DNA from: Ceratodon purpureus
Lineage: Eukaryota; Streptophyta; Bryopsida; Pseudoditrichales; Ditrichaceae
NCBI GenBank assembly: GCA_014871385.1
Contig: CM026432.1
Coordinates: 7,680,825-7,744,824 of the forward strand
Length of the DNA stretch: 64,000 nt
Reading direction: 5' to 3'
In this document: positions 12,313 through 24,515 of the stretch, in pieces
Layout of the letters: every line of letters begins with the position of its first letter
Numbering within the stretch: the first letter of the stretch is position 1
Notes under the pieces: generated by a model
Databases searched by the model: none
The model's input: only the letters and a program-made list of their open reading frames with translations
Told to the model about the DNA's origin: nothing
Program-made: the position numbers and the translations under genes

Positions 12313-14822
12313 TTGCAGGAGAGCTTTTTGGAGGCTCCAAGACGCAGCAGTAGGTTACCTAGTCTACAACCATCCACAAACTCAAATCTTCTCTTTCCAC
12401 GACTTCCTTCACCAATATCATCACCTGCTTATCCATTGTCAACGGCTATCCTTCCATTTGCACCTCCCATACAAGCAACAGATTTTGAGGGGACATCTAC
12501 ACATTATTGGAATCAGTAATTGGAGAAGTAAACTCTGGTTTTTTTAAAGCCAAGAATTTCTTGAAGACGTTGGAAGAGAGAGCTGTTGTGAGGAAATAAG
12601 TGAAGATAGCTTTGATGAAGGTGAGTATGCATTTGAGGAGGGGTGATTTTTGGAGGAGTTGTTGCGGCCTGCAGAAACGGAGTACAACATTCAAAAATTT
12701 AACATAGGAGCTAAAAAGAGAAAGCTCAGGGGTCATAGTTGAGTAAGAGCAACATGTAGTGAGCAAGGAGCCTTTGTTTGGGCGGGAATACGTCGGGCGT
12801 GGAGGAATTGGGCGGAGCGGCTGTTAGGCCTGCAACCAATGACGCAGCTCCGTTTGTCGAGACTGCACCGCTAACGAACACTTTGGCTAACTTGCAGGCA
12901 CGAAGCGGGAATTGGGGGGGGGGGGGGGGGGAGCGTGGAGGTGGTTGTGGAGTTGGGGGGTTTGAGAGCATGGGGTTGGGGGGGGGGGGGGGACTTATGG
13001 AAACGTGTTGGGATGTTGGGGGAACGTGGGGAACGGGTATAGAAGGCCGGGTTTGGGAGGTTGGAGTGGAGAGAAGCATACATTTCAAGGGCTACGGGTG
13101 GGGGAATTGCAAGGGGGTGTATATGGAGAATTTGCTGGAGGGGGACATGAAGATTTTTTGGAGGGATTTGAAGAAGATGCTCTCGAGGGTGGTAACAAAA
13201 ATGGACAAGGGAGGTATGAGAGAAATGCACATGAAGGGTTCGCCTTGTACGGAGGAGAGAAAGAAGGGAAAGTATGTAGTGCCTTCATTAAAGAGTGGAA
13301 GTGAGAATGATGAGGATGAATGCGGTTTGAGTAAAGAAGAAAAAGATGACGATGGAAAATTGGGAATTCTAATCATGTCAAAGTTTTCACCCCGCTATGG
13401 AACATGGAAGAAGACACATTTTATGTATGACCCGACGCCTAGAAAATTCAATGGTGTTTCAATGTCTTTCTTTCGATGGTAGGATTTTCACTACAATGCT
13501 TCAATTGTTTGAGATTTTTTGGACACATTTATGGCAATTTGGTTATATATAGGGATGAAACGACAACCAACTATCAAATCATATTGGCATGAAAAGGGTT
13601 CTATTTTACATTGCTCTATTATCTCCAAGGACATGACATGTGTTCGTTTCTTGGTCTTGACAAAATGTGTACACATCACCAATCCTACAGCATATGTGTG
13701 TGGAAAAAAAATTGTCCGATTATGATAAGTTGGGGAAAATGTGGTGGTTGATAGGGAAAATTAGGGATAATTGTCAAAGAGTATGGATAATAGGAAAGTT
13801 TTGCTCCATTGATGAAATGATGATACGGTATAAGGGATCATAATGTTTTTTGAGACAGTATATGCCACTGAAACTACAGAAGAAGGGAATAAAAGTGTAG
13901 TGCTTAGTGTGTTCCAATTCTTACTACGTATAGAATTTTTTAATTTATTGCAGTAAGAGCCAAATAATAGGATAGAAACCTCGAATTGCTCAGGGAGCCA
14001 AAACTAGCTTACAACATGGTTTTAGACTTGACTAAGGATATATGGGGAAAATGAACATGTTATAGTCATAGACAACTTCTTTACAAGTGTTGGGCTATTG
14101 AAAGATCTAATACATAGTGATATATATGCCATAGGAACTATGAGGTCAAATCGTATTGGATTTCCTACTATTTTTAAGAATACAAAGGCTCATAAAAACA
14201 AAGGGCAAGGGTGGATAGATTGGAGAATGCATGAATCACGGACAATGTCATCGGTGGTATGGAAAGATAAGAAACCGACTCTTCTAGTGCTCCTAGTTCC
14301 CTTATATTGAGCGTACCCCGAAGAAATAGAGCAGTACGGGAGAATATTCATACTTCACCGATGCATTTGGAATATACAACGCATGTGCGGGGAGTGAATG
14401 TTGGTCACCAACTGCGGGCATCCTATTGTACACAAAATTGGTCACATAAATGGTGGCATAGAATTTTCTTTTTACTGCTTGATAAATCAGTTATGAACAT
14501 ACCCTAATTTATGTTGACAAATGCAAATGTGCTCTTTCTATCCGAAAGCCAATTATTCATGTGAACTTCCGAAGCAAATCATGCGAGGCATTACTACGTA
14601 ATTGGAAAGAAAGGAAGATGGATGACGTCATTAGTCCACCATGGAAACGGGGATTACGTTTTCCTTCTTATTCAAATAAGAGGAATCCTTGCGTGGTATA
14701 CAATAAGTCGAAGTCAGCTGACAGTAAAAGGCAACATTGCTATTGCTCATCATGTGATAACAAATTCATGTGCTTTAGGAACAGGACATGTTTTGAAGAG
14801 TCATGAGGCTCTCTGGGAATGA
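12313..14822 (+). pseudogene. Decayed piggyBac-type transposase
   Basis: DDE transposase of the piggyBac superfamily, broken by stops and frameshifts. The best pieces in order are: an acidic N-terminal stretch ending YDPTPRKFNGVS (about 13420-13470); GMKRQPTIKSYW (about 13553); SIDEMMIRYKG (about 13810), with the first catalytic Asp; LRQYMPLKLQKKGIKV after a stop; DNFFTSVGLLKDLIHSDIYA (about 14080), with the second catalytic Asp, then GTMRSNRIGFPTIF; QLRASYCTQNWSHKWWHRIF (about 14420), with the conserved KWWHR; and a C-terminal Cys/His segment containing CVVYNKSK...CYCSSCDNKFMC (about 14690-14790). At least three frame changes and several stops intervene. The front part (12313-13300) is less certain; it includes two long poly-G runs near 12915 and 12980. 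No TTAA-flanked ends were identified. It cannot make transposase as it stands. Confidence 0.85.
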
Positions 14823-14829
14823 TGGTGTA

Positions 14830-15059
14830 TTTTGTTTATTAGAACTTGTTAAAAATTTCAAAAAATTTCCTTTCACATCACTCAATTTTTTTCAAATACT
14901 ATATTTTTTTTCTATATAACAATGCCTTCACATTTTTTTCCAAACTTCGATTTCCACGTTCTAAATAGTATGTAAATTTATTTATATGTAACTTTATTTC
15001 TTGTTTACTTTTTGGGATAGACACAAGAACTAATAAACATGTTATATAACAAAAGAGGA
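14830..15059. other. AT-rich spacer
   Basis: T-rich DNA between the piggyBac relic and the SINE-like unit. No gene seen. Confidence 0.4.
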
Positions 15060-15425
15060 ATCACAAAGAAGAAGAAGAAGAACTCCGGTCCCGAAGGGGA
15101 CCGACGTGAATATAGTGTTTGTTCATTCTATTTACTAATACGATGGCCACTGGACAAAGGATAATAAATCTAGAGCTACTCCCCCCTTTCGAAGGTAAAC
15201 ACTTTTCTACTCTAAGTACCTTGAAGACAACCGACAAGTCATCTCCCGCAAGGTCTTTTTGGGTATCCATACAACGAGGTCTCAAGACCCCCCACCATAG
15301 TTGGGTAGACTATGGTAGTAGGCACTACGTCAGCATGGGAATTCGAATTCACAACCACCTCACCGGTGTGCCATGACTCAAACCAGTACACTAAGGTCGG
15401 AATCACGAAACTATGAAGAATACAA
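15060..15425 (-). mobile_element. Possible tRNA-derived SINE
   Basis: Read on the minus strand, the unit starts near 15,400 with stretches resembling RNA polymerase III boxes: TGGCACACCGG (A-box-like), then about 20 bases later GAATTCGAATTCCC (B-box-like, pattern GGTTCGANNCC). A body of about 300 bases without coding follows. It ends at 15,060 in a TTC-repeat tail, which appears as GAAGAAGAAGAA on the plus strand. This layout fits a SINE, but I see no clear target-site duplication and cannot show other copies. Confidence 0.4.
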
Positions 15426-16117
15426 AAAAATTGGTCCAATTATGTCGTATTTAGATTTAGTGTAGAGAAAATGAGGCGTTTTGAGGTTGTTCACAGCCAA
15501 TTCATGAAATATATAGACGGATTTAGAAGCAAAAGGAAGAAGTGGCGAGAAAAGACCCTATAAACTAGGCGTGCATTGAGGTGGCATAGGAATATAGTCC
15601 CATGGGATGTAAGTGAGGTGGCTAATGAGGAAAGTCAAGGGAATCCGTGCGGGTCCACAGTGGAGGGCAAGATTGGGGATACAAAAGTTGGTTGTAAAGG
15701 CTTAAGGGGTCCACGAAAAAGACGTGGTAATGGACGCACTATGATGGCGGAGGCGAGGGTAAGCCCGCACGGGTCAACGCGGGCACTGGTGCGTGCGCAA
15801 GAGGGGGGCACCGAGTCAGGACGGGGTAATAGCATGACCTGCGACCAAGCATAGTGGAGCGGGGTGACTCGGCTCAGGAAGTCGTGGCGAGGGTTGGGGC
15901 CCGGTCCACTCCAGTGCGTGGCTCGTTGTGGTCGCCGTTGTAGAGGTGGGTTGGCCTTCTACCCCCTGCCTTGACACTAATTTTGTTTATTTTGGACGTT
16001 TTTATTCGTCTGTGTTTGTATTTTTGGAATTTTCAATGGTTTTTTTTCATCTGAAAGAAAATGTCATGACTCATAATTTGGCCATTTGGATTGTCAAGTT
16101 TTGAGGAACTGAGTGGG
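15426..16117. other. Gene-free stretch with GC-richer block
   Basis: About 15,570-15,960 is markedly GC-richer than its surroundings and open in more than one frame on both strands (15576-15854 + and 15635-15835 -), which is a composition effect. No domain was recognised. It ends close to a long poly-A run and so could be the 3' part of a retro-inserted sequence, but nothing proves it. Confidence 0.3.
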
Positions 16118-16142
16118 GAAAAAAAAAAAAAAAAAAAAAAAA
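16118..16142. repeat. Poly-A tract
   Basis: An uninterrupted run of about two dozen A residues, following a GC-richer block. It could be a retroelement tail or a simple repeat. Confidence 0.7.
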
Positions 16143-16384
16143 CACATTCTCTTCTGGATTCAGAGGAGTTTTACATATGTAGTGATTGCAAGTTTTTTTT
16201 CATCATGTTTCAACTTTGCCACAAATATGAAGTGTTGTAGTTATTATGCTTGCGATTTACAGTTCTAAAGGTAGTAAAACCCCCAACCTTTGCAGTGTAA
16301 AAATTGCACACCACAAGCAATCAAACATTGCTGATCTGCTCGGGCACCATCCAAAAAATTAATTTTCGCAACTTCAAATGCTAT

Positions 16385-16475
16385 AATTTTATAATCTATA
16401 CAATCAAAATTGTCCAAAATTGTACAAAATTGTATAATCTGTACAATCGAAATTGTCCAAAATTGTACAACCTAT
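16385..16475. repeat. Two-copy tandem repeat (about 45 bp)
   Basis: Two adjacent copies begin TATAATCTATACAATC and TATAATCTGTACAATC, and each continues with AAATTGTCCAAAATTGTACA. They also create a short open frame (16304-16525) that I regard as accidental. Confidence 0.6.
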
Positions 16476-16994
16476 ATAACAAAAATGGCAGATTTTTACT
16501 ATCTTCCTGGAAACATAGTCAATGAACTTTAGGGGTTGAGAAAATCTATACATATTAAAATATTGTGACATTTGAAAAAAGTTAATATAGGCTAGCCTAA
16601 ATTTCTTTAAATTAAATATCCTTCAGACATTTAGAATTCTAAAGTAACTTACATTTCAATAAATTGAAGGACAATTCTACTACACATAAGAATTAAGCAA
16701 TAAAAACTAAATTCAAAAATTCAAAAAATTATAGATAAAAAATATGTTATTTTTATATATTAGTATTTTTTCAAAATATTGACTACTTAAAAATTCTAGC
16801 ATGGTATAATCTTGTAATTCATATGACATAAAGCTTCAGTTTTGTCCCAAAAGAAGTTGGCACCCATAATCAATCACTTAAGGATTTTGTCTTTTGGTAT
16901 TAAGGTATATAATTGTTTTAGGATTTTTCTTGTGTGCAAATATAAGGTTCTTGTTGAATGCAAAAAGTCGCGTGATTTTATTTCCACTATTCAA

Positions 16995-17070
16995 ATAGTT
17001 ATAATTATTTTGAAGTGAAAAATAGTTGTAAATATTTGAAGTGAAAAATAGTTGTAATTATTTGAAGTGA
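16995..17070. repeat. Three-copy tandem repeat (about 27 bp)
   Basis: Unit TATTTGAAGTGAAAAATAG followed by TTGTAA is repeated nearly exactly three times, the first copy with one extra T and the last copy truncated. Confidence 0.7.
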
Positions 17071-17849
17071 AAAGTTGCCCATAACTCACAATCACTCTAT
17101 AGAGTACTATATAACTGCTCACTCATGGTGCATATAATTGTAGACAAAGAAAGTTAGATTTTCTTTCATACAAATCTGTAAGAACCACTAAGAGTGAACC
17201 ACCTAAGCATGTTTAGAACCATCCACAAAAATCATAAATGATTGAAAATGCGTTCACCCCATGATTATTTTTATGTACCCTACATGATGCCAATGGGGTC
17301 TTGGTTGGTAATACGTGGCTAGACGTTACTAAGATTTTAAAGATAATAATTTTTCCTTTTTTTTTCATTTAGAAATAATTGAAGAAGTTAGTGGAAATAA
17401 CACTAAAATATATGGAATAAATACCATAGGTTACAATCCGCTTAGGCACTGTTTTGCTTCAAAAAACAATATTTCAAAAATGGGCACTTTTGAATTTCTC
17501 AAAGTAATATCAGTCAATAATATTTCAAAGTCAAGCAAACAACATCTCAAAGTCAAACAATAATACCTAAAAATTGGGCAAACAGAGTGAAGAATTTCCA
17601 AAAAAATTAGACAGAATTGTAAATGAATTATTTTCTGCCTACGTTAGTGTGAAGGATTCCCTGGTAAGAAAAAAGAATATTCCTAGATACTTTGCAACTC
17701 CAGCAGTGACTCACCCATGATTACCATATCATTGTGCACTATGCATCTGCTGACATGGCATGGAAATGGAAGACAAAGTCCAAACCATCCTCCGCGTGGC
17801 AACCCCAAAACCAAAACCAAAACCACAACAAAAAACAAACCCAAGAGAA

Positions 17850-19399
17850 AAGAGTAACCCTTGGATGCAAGCCCAGGAAACTCCGATCACGGCGTTGCCT
17901 TGATGTTACGCAACCTCTCACAATTGCATCTCCAACTCTCCATCTCCATCTCCGCTTTCTCTCTCTCACTCCCTTTGCAATATCTTCACCCAGTTTGCAC
18001 TTTTGATCTCACACACTTCTCCCATTCCAGGTACGTCTGCCATGCTCCACCATCCTCCCTCTCTGTCTGAGCCCCATGTTGTGTCATGCTCTTTTCCATG
18101 CTCTTCATGCTCCATTCATTATGTTTCTCGTTGTTATCATCATGTGATTTTCTCTCATTTGGGTGCTTGGTAGTTTTCTGCTAATTCAAGGTTTGTTTGG
18201 GTTTTGGGGAGGATTTTGAGAATTTTGAGGATTTTTTGAGGATTTTTGAGGTTTTGTCAAGGATTTTATGGCAGGAGTTTGTTGATGAGTATGGTGATGT
18301 GGTGGTTTTTGAGGTTTGATGGTTTCCTGTTTGTTGAAGGAATGTTGGGTTTTTGAAGGATTTTCGTAGGATTTTTGTAGGATTTTTGTAGGATTTTTGG
18401 AGGATTCTTTTGAAGGTTTTAATGGTCGGATCATGTTTGTGAGCATGATGATGTGTTTTTTCAGGGGTTTGAGTTCATTGAGGTTATGTTGGGATTTTTA
18501 GGATTTTTAGGATTTTTGGGGATTTTTTGAGGATTTTCTGTTTGTGCCTGCAATTGTTGATTTTTTGGTCGGTGTGGTTTGTTTTTAAGTCTCAAAATTG
18601 CGTATCTAACTTTGGCTGGTGGAGTCTTGTGGTGTGGATTGTGGGTTTCTGGTTTTATTGTGAGAGTTGAAACAGTCGGTAAGCTTGACCGACGATGAGG
18701 GAAATGGGGGTTGGCTCTTGGGTTTTTCGTCGTTATGTATTCGGAAGATGGTAGGGGTGTGGTGAGGATTTGATGGTTAAGTGCTATGTGGGGAGATGAG
18801 TCGTGGCTTGATTTTGTGGATGATTTCGAATGAGAGTAGCAACGATATGGATGTAAGCATTACACCATAAAGCTTGTTTACGCGGTACATTTATGCATGG
18901 CATGCCTGTAATTGTTCTAATCTGCTGATGTAGCGGAGCAAAGAGGGATTTCGTGACCTATGTAAATGTGGGTTCAAAAATTTGAGACGCGCTCAGGTTT
19001 GACTCGTTTCCCAGTGTGCGCTGTATGCGGAACTGGTGAATTATTTTTGTGCTGATGGATGTGTTTGCGTTATATTCCGGAACTGGAATTTCGTTACTTG
19101 TTAGACACAAATTATCTACCTAGGGCATGTTTGGATATGAAGTACCTGTGAATTGGCATAGCTCTGACTTCTGCCTGAGGTCATATTGGTGTGAAGTTTC
19201 ATTAGGGTTGGATAGTTTGATTCAGGTACGCAGTTTTGTAAGAAACTTTAAATGGTGACGAGTCTTCACGAGTTTTTGTTCTGAAACTGTTTTATGTTTA
19301 TGTTTCTTGCCGCACTGTTGCTTAGTATGCTCATGTATTGGACTGTGCTTGACTGGTTATATTGGTGTGTTTCATCACGACAGACCTGATCTCGTACAG
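17850..19399 (+). promoter_or_regulatory. Probable 5' leader and long leader intron of the inhibitor-I9 gene
   Basis: About 17,860-18,031 is a CT-rich leader-like stretch (many CTCTC and TCTCCATCTC runs) ending CATTCCAG followed by a consensus donor GTACGT. A plausible acceptor TCGTACAG lies at 19392-19399, just before the start codon. The interval would be a 1.4-kb leader intron, and it contains a low-complexity stretch of repeated GGATTTTT units (18,195-18,540). Placement is by inference from splice-site quality only. Confidence 0.45.
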
Positions 19400-19409
19400 G
19401 TCGTGCCAT

Positions 19410-20907
19410 ATGAGTTCCAGGCCTCTACTATTTGGTAGCGTTTTAGCGTGCATCTTTATACTCCTTTGGAGCGGGACCCAGCCTGCCTGTTCAACAATGG
19501 CGAAGGTTTGTTCGATCTATCGCATTTGTTTATGTATCTTTATACAAGCAAAATTGTGTTTCTCTCACTTTGTTGAATGTAGTTTTTGACAGGATTCTTG
19601 GTGTTTTTGATCGTCACTAGAGGGTTTCCTGTTATCAATATATCAATACCTCGTTATGATAAGGAGCGTGTATTCATTAGTAACCTAGTCAATCCTTCAA
19701 CTTCTGTGTAATCAATTACATGAAAACTGATACATGTGTCGCAGCAGTCTTTGAGGTTTATCGGAGGTTTTACCCCGAAAGGCCCTAGGGCTATCAAAGA
19801 TTTCTCTGAACATGTTCCAAAGGTCATATTTTGAGCTTATTTTTTTAAAACTTTAGAAGTTGTACACGATTTATTTTGCATAATATTTAAGGTACCCGAA
19901 GAAAATTTTAAATTACATCTGATACTCTTAGTCAACTTAGGTGTACCGTTGATATATAAATACAGTCGAATCTTTGGTGTGTGAAAATACCGAGAAAGTG
20001 GGCCCCTTTTGGAGTTTAAGACGTCAAGAGAGTTAAGAAAGCAGCTCGTTTTGTTGCTTCATGTGGCTTACCTATTTTATCGATGCTGTGGGCTATCATC
20101 CAGGACGAAGGTTCTGTCCATATTGTCTATGTTCAGAAAAGTGCCGAGCACACAGATAATGTTGAGGATCACCACCTTGGCATCCTCGAGTCAGTCGTTG
20201 GCAGGTTCGTTTCTACTTCCGTTTTCCTTATTGATCTTCAACTCGCTTCACCTTCTGATGTTTCTTGAAAGCGGAGTCTGCACTTCAGGTGCCATCGACT
20301 TTATTCTGTTACTTGTAAGGGGTTTGTTAGTTTCTAGCGAGTTGGTGTCTAATTAGACTTTTTTTCAAGGTGTATGCTTATCTACATCGTTATTCGAGTT
20401 CTTCTGAAAATCGATCAGTTTTTCTTCTTTGACGTTGAAATACATGTATGTGCAGTCGTGAGGCAGCCAAAGAAAAGATGCTGTATAGTTACAGCCAAGC
20501 CATGAGCGGGTTCTCTGCTAAGCTTACAGATGACCAGGTCAAGGCTCTCCAAGGTAATTGCTTTTTCGCATGCTCCGCGTTATGAATTTTCTACAATTTT
20601 CACAATGTTGACAACAATGTAGTAACGTTTATCCATAATGTTTAACTTGGGATCCATGCTTAACTGCTCTAAGCATCTCGAATGGCATTTAATGCAAATC
20701 AAATAAGTTTCATATGTTAATGATTTTCGTTTGGGTTTCTGATGTGCTTTTGGCCGTTCCGCAGAGACACCTGGAGTTTTGCAAGTTGTGAAGGATCAGG
20801 TGCACACCCTCCACCAACCCCGTGGCGTTGGTGGTTCAGGCCCTCGTGTGACTAAGATTGGTGGGAATGTGATATCATCTCTGGGCGGTGCTGGTAACCT
20901 TCAGTAG
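19410..20907 (+). CDS. Secreted inhibitor-I9 (subtilase propeptide-like) protein
   Basis: Stand-alone inhibitor I9 domains resemble subtilase propeptides and in Arabidopsis act as subtilase inhibitors. Four exons (19410-19505, 20104-20204, 20456-20553, 20765-20907) with matching phases give 145 aa. Residues 1-27 form a signal peptide with hydrophobic core LLFGSVLACIFILLW. The I9 domain follows: HIVYVQKSAE (first strand), HHLGILESVVGS, LYSYSQAMSGFSAKLT (the family's YSY...GFAA.L motif), and ETPGVLQVVKDQVHTLHQPR. The usual protease domain is absent: after a Gly-rich tail ending GGAGNLQ the frame stops. The protein is therefore a free inhibitor, not a truncated subtilase reading on. No break is visible. 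Function as an inhibitor is inferred from family and architecture. Confidence 0.85.
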
Positions 20908-23067
20908 ATTTTACCAAGTATAAGAGTATCGTTTTTGCTCTGATCATCAGACACTCGCGTTGATACGAGCGAATTGAGACACTTTTGGCGTGCTTCTGTT
21001 AACGACTTTAAGTTTTGTGTTGTAAGTACTGTAAACGAGAGATTTTGCAGCAATATAAGCGTGTATATTTTTGTGAGTTACTTTTGATAGTCCTTCTTGA
21101 GTTATTCGTGTATGTATACTTAAGGGTTTTTGGGTTTGCTGAATATATTCTCCAATGGCCCGGAAGATTTTGCATCAAGATCACATGAGAACGGAAGTTG
21201 ATGGCTCAGTTGGTAACGTTGAAAATGTATCAATATACGGTACCTTGCACTCTGGTTGTCTCTTGAGATTAAACTAAAAGTTATACAAGTCACATTCAAG
21301 GGCACTGCGAACTAAGCATTAGATAATCCGACTCCCCCGAATGCTGTTCTTCTATATTCTGGTTCATTCAGTAGGATTCTGATGCCTGCCTTAAGCTGCA
21401 ACATAATAAAAACACTTATGTTAGCTGAACTCATGACACATAATACGAAATCGTGTTTAAAAATACCACCACGGTTCACATCAGTATTAGACCATATCTA
21501 TGAACTTATTTTTGCGGCAGAGCAGTATGCATCTTTCAGTGAAGAATGCCTGAACCTCTAGAAAACGCATCTTACATTGACAATCTCGCAAACACCATTT
21601 CATTGCACATTGTACTGTACAATCAGGTACACTTCATTTACAAATTCTAATCGCAGCCAAACTCACACTGGAAATAACTCGAAAACTTTGGAATGCAAAA
21701 ACTTGCTAAAAAATTGATGAATTTTGGAATTTCAAATTGCCTTGCAATGCTAGTGAGAAGTACTTCAATATCACCAAAACATATATATACATCCAAATCT
21801 GAGAAATAAATGAGCATTTGTGTTTTCCTGATACATTATTTTCCACCTAGTATTTCCAACACGCTAGTTGAAAACACTACTTAAACAGAATTGTGTATAG
21901 TTGAAATAAGGCGTTTCAATCTCTCCAAGGGGACTTCATCTCATACTTTATGAATGCTTTCTATCAATTCATCCTTGTTTATTGGCATTTTTGAGAGAAC
22001 AAAGCATATCTATAAAACTGTCATCTACATGTTTTCAAAGGGATTTAGATCACGTGATTAACTGAAAACTTGCTTATCATCCATTATTTGAATTTGGTGC
22101 TGTAAGCCGTATGCATGTGGTTCGAATGAGCAGTTGGAACTCCAATGCAGAGCTTCTTGGTGCAGGCAAATGCCAAATATACGGTTCTGCAGAGTATTTG
22201 CTCTGCTTCTAACTCCATGGACATGTAGTATTTCATCTCCCTCCCACTGCCATGTCCAATGACATATGGAGTAGAAGTCATCATCAAGGTGGTTATATCA
22301 CACCTCTTCAATCTTGTGAGCTCACTGCATGTTCATTTGATGTAAAATTTTGAATTATCAAATCTAATGTTGAATGCTATTATTTCATTTATATTCAATC
22401 ACATATTAGCTATATTAGAATTTTCATTAAATATCTAGATTGTATCCCTTATTTTTAGTATTCATTTGAAACAATGCATGAAGAATACTATTATCTAATT
22501 TACGTCAATAAGAGTATAAATTTAAAATTTGGTGCAAAAATTACTTTAGCACATTTACCTATACACTAGGGCCAAAATACCCAACTCCATACAAAAAAAA
22601 TTGAAATAAAATCAGAAATAACTTAAAATTCGCTCTTCAATTTTCACCTTCAATCTTCCTCCTCCATCCATATATTGAATTCTATTTATTCAAACACAAA
22701 CAAAACTTCATTTCACTCATTATTACCGGTATTTATTTATTTATTTATTTATTTTTCTTTAATAAAATCCTTTCAACTATCCAACACAAATCATCAACGT
22801 AATTCCCTTTGCGGATTTGCTCCCTTCTACACAATACACCTCCCGTAGTGGAAACCTCTTCAACGAAGACTTCAACGGAGGCACCACAGTACTTTCCAAT
22901 TCCAGGGAGCAGTTGTTGTATTTTTTTATCTTTTTACATGGAGGTGTTGTTCTGCATTGGTTCAGGTAATCCTTGATTGGAAAATTTGTTGATGAGCTTT
23001 TGGGCGGGCGAACTTATGCAGGTTTTGGTGTGAGTGGGCGATGTGTTATTTTTTTGCCCTCTGTCAA
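20908..23067. other. Intergenic DNA without recognised gene
   Basis: About 2.2 kb. The first 150 bases are likely 3' UTR of the inhibitor gene. A (TTTA)n-type microsatellite lies at about 22,731-22,753. On the minus strand, 21396-21319 reads as a 27-residue open piece behind a good acceptor, ending LLNEPEYRRTAFGGVGLSNA then stop, but no upstream exon supports it. Confidence 0.4.
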
Positions 23068-24046
23068 GATGAAATAGCTATCTTGTCTCTGTTAGCGTAC
23101 ATGGCCAAGCAAGCTCGCAGCAAGGGTGGGGCTGTCTTTCTGGTTTTATTCAGTTGCTTTGTTCACAGTTCGTTGCAAAATCCTCGTCTTTTGTCACTAA
23201 GGGTAACTTAAGCTCGGTTTACAGCATTGTAGTAAAAAAATATGAGTGCATTGTTTGATACGAACGGCTTCCCTAGTTTGAGCCGCGATTTTTGTAATAT
23301 TTTCTTAGTTTGAGTCGTTCTTGGTTGGATTTTCTTTTCAGATACTTGGCAACCACGAGACGAGGAATGTAGGTGGCGATTTTCGATATGTTGCTCCTGT
23401 TGGTTTCCAAGAAGCTGAGACATTTGCAGAATATTGTGAGCAAGATCATGGCGGTAACTGGAATGCAGCTTTTGAGGAATGGCACTTTGCATCTCAAGAA
23501 TTTAAGAAAAATGGGGGAGTCGATTTCACTGAATGACTACCTATTTTCAATCCTATCAAGGTAAAAGGCTTTTACTATGTCAGCTTGCACATGGTAACGA
23601 TACGTTTTGTGACACCTGTGGCAATTTATACTTGGATCTGAGTAGCTATCTGTTACTACTCAGAGGCGACAAGATGTGTTATTATGAAAGAAATAGTGGG
23701 TTAGGGTTATGTAATTGCTACTCTGGTATCACATAGTGAGCTAAGGATTGGTGCGTCTTAGTCTGGCCTGTGCAGATTCAGAAGGGAGTTTTTGCAAGGA
23801 CAAAGCTTTTGTCTCCAGGAGGGCCTTCGGCGATGCAGCTGGCTGCTCATGGGGTCGTGTTAAAAGTTAACGATTGGTTATTCGCACATGGAGGAGTCCT
23901 GCCTCCTCACGGTTAGTGTTACGACGCACTTGAGTTGTCTTATCCGTAGAGTCATTTGTTTTCCTGTTCATTTTATTTGATTTACAGTACTATCATTTTG
24001 TAGTATTAAGTGTTGGTATTGATATTTCGTTGCAGATTTGGCATAG
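23068..24046 (+). pseudogene. Shewanella-like protein phosphatase (metallophosphoesterase) fragment
   Basis: Pieces of a plant SLP-type PPP-family phosphatase appear as spliced exons. 23068-23142 gives DEIAILSLLAYMAKQARSKG; 23342-about 23563 gives ILGNHETRNVGGDFRYVAPV, including the metal-binding GNHE; about 23776-23911 gives GVFARTKLLSPGGPSAMQ and VVLKVNDWLFAHGGVLPPH. Exon two has an in-frame TGA at 23534-23536, beyond which the frame resumes as FNPIK and joins the next exon in phase. After PPH the frame ends DLA-stop near 24046, far short of the usual C-terminus. The N-terminal metal-binding motifs GDxHG and GDxxDRG are not found upstream. Missing both ends plus a stop points to a pseudogene. 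Identity is firm; the dead state is probable. Confidence 0.75.
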
Positions 24047-24515
24047 CACGCCTCATTTTGAAGCATTTTTGTACATTAATCTATTTCAAAATAACTTTGG
24101 CAACTTTGACCTGCTGTCTCTAAATATGTATGTGAACGGTAATGTAAATTGCAACAAATCAGATCATTTCAGCAGGTGTATGTAACTTTCATTTGGAGCG
24201 ATGAACTCGCACCATGCTAACTATCTGAATAGTTTGACTTTCTTTCGCTGACAGAAGAGGTCAGCAGTACGTCCAGAAGACCACCAAATTTCCAAATGAA
24301 GGTTACTTCATAAACCTCGCTTATCCAAGTGTAAACAATTTGATCACCATTTCACAAGATAAGTTCCACAAGAAAGAGCCACACACAATTTGAGAATAAA
24401 CTCACTGGTACTTCACATTGGCATTATACAGAAAAATGAGGCCATCACGACATCATACAACGGTGATCTATCTAGTTTCTAGATCATCTCTATGTACAGA
24501 AAGCTCATAATCTCT
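24047..24515. other. Spacer between convergent units
   Basis: Short AT-rich spacer, probably including the 3' UTR of the minus-strand LEA-like gene. No gene seen. Confidence 0.4.

Noticed and set aside
21319-21396. Possible last exon on minus strand ending GGVGLSNA
   Set aside because: Only 26 codons, and no upstream exon or domain could be found in the next kilobase.
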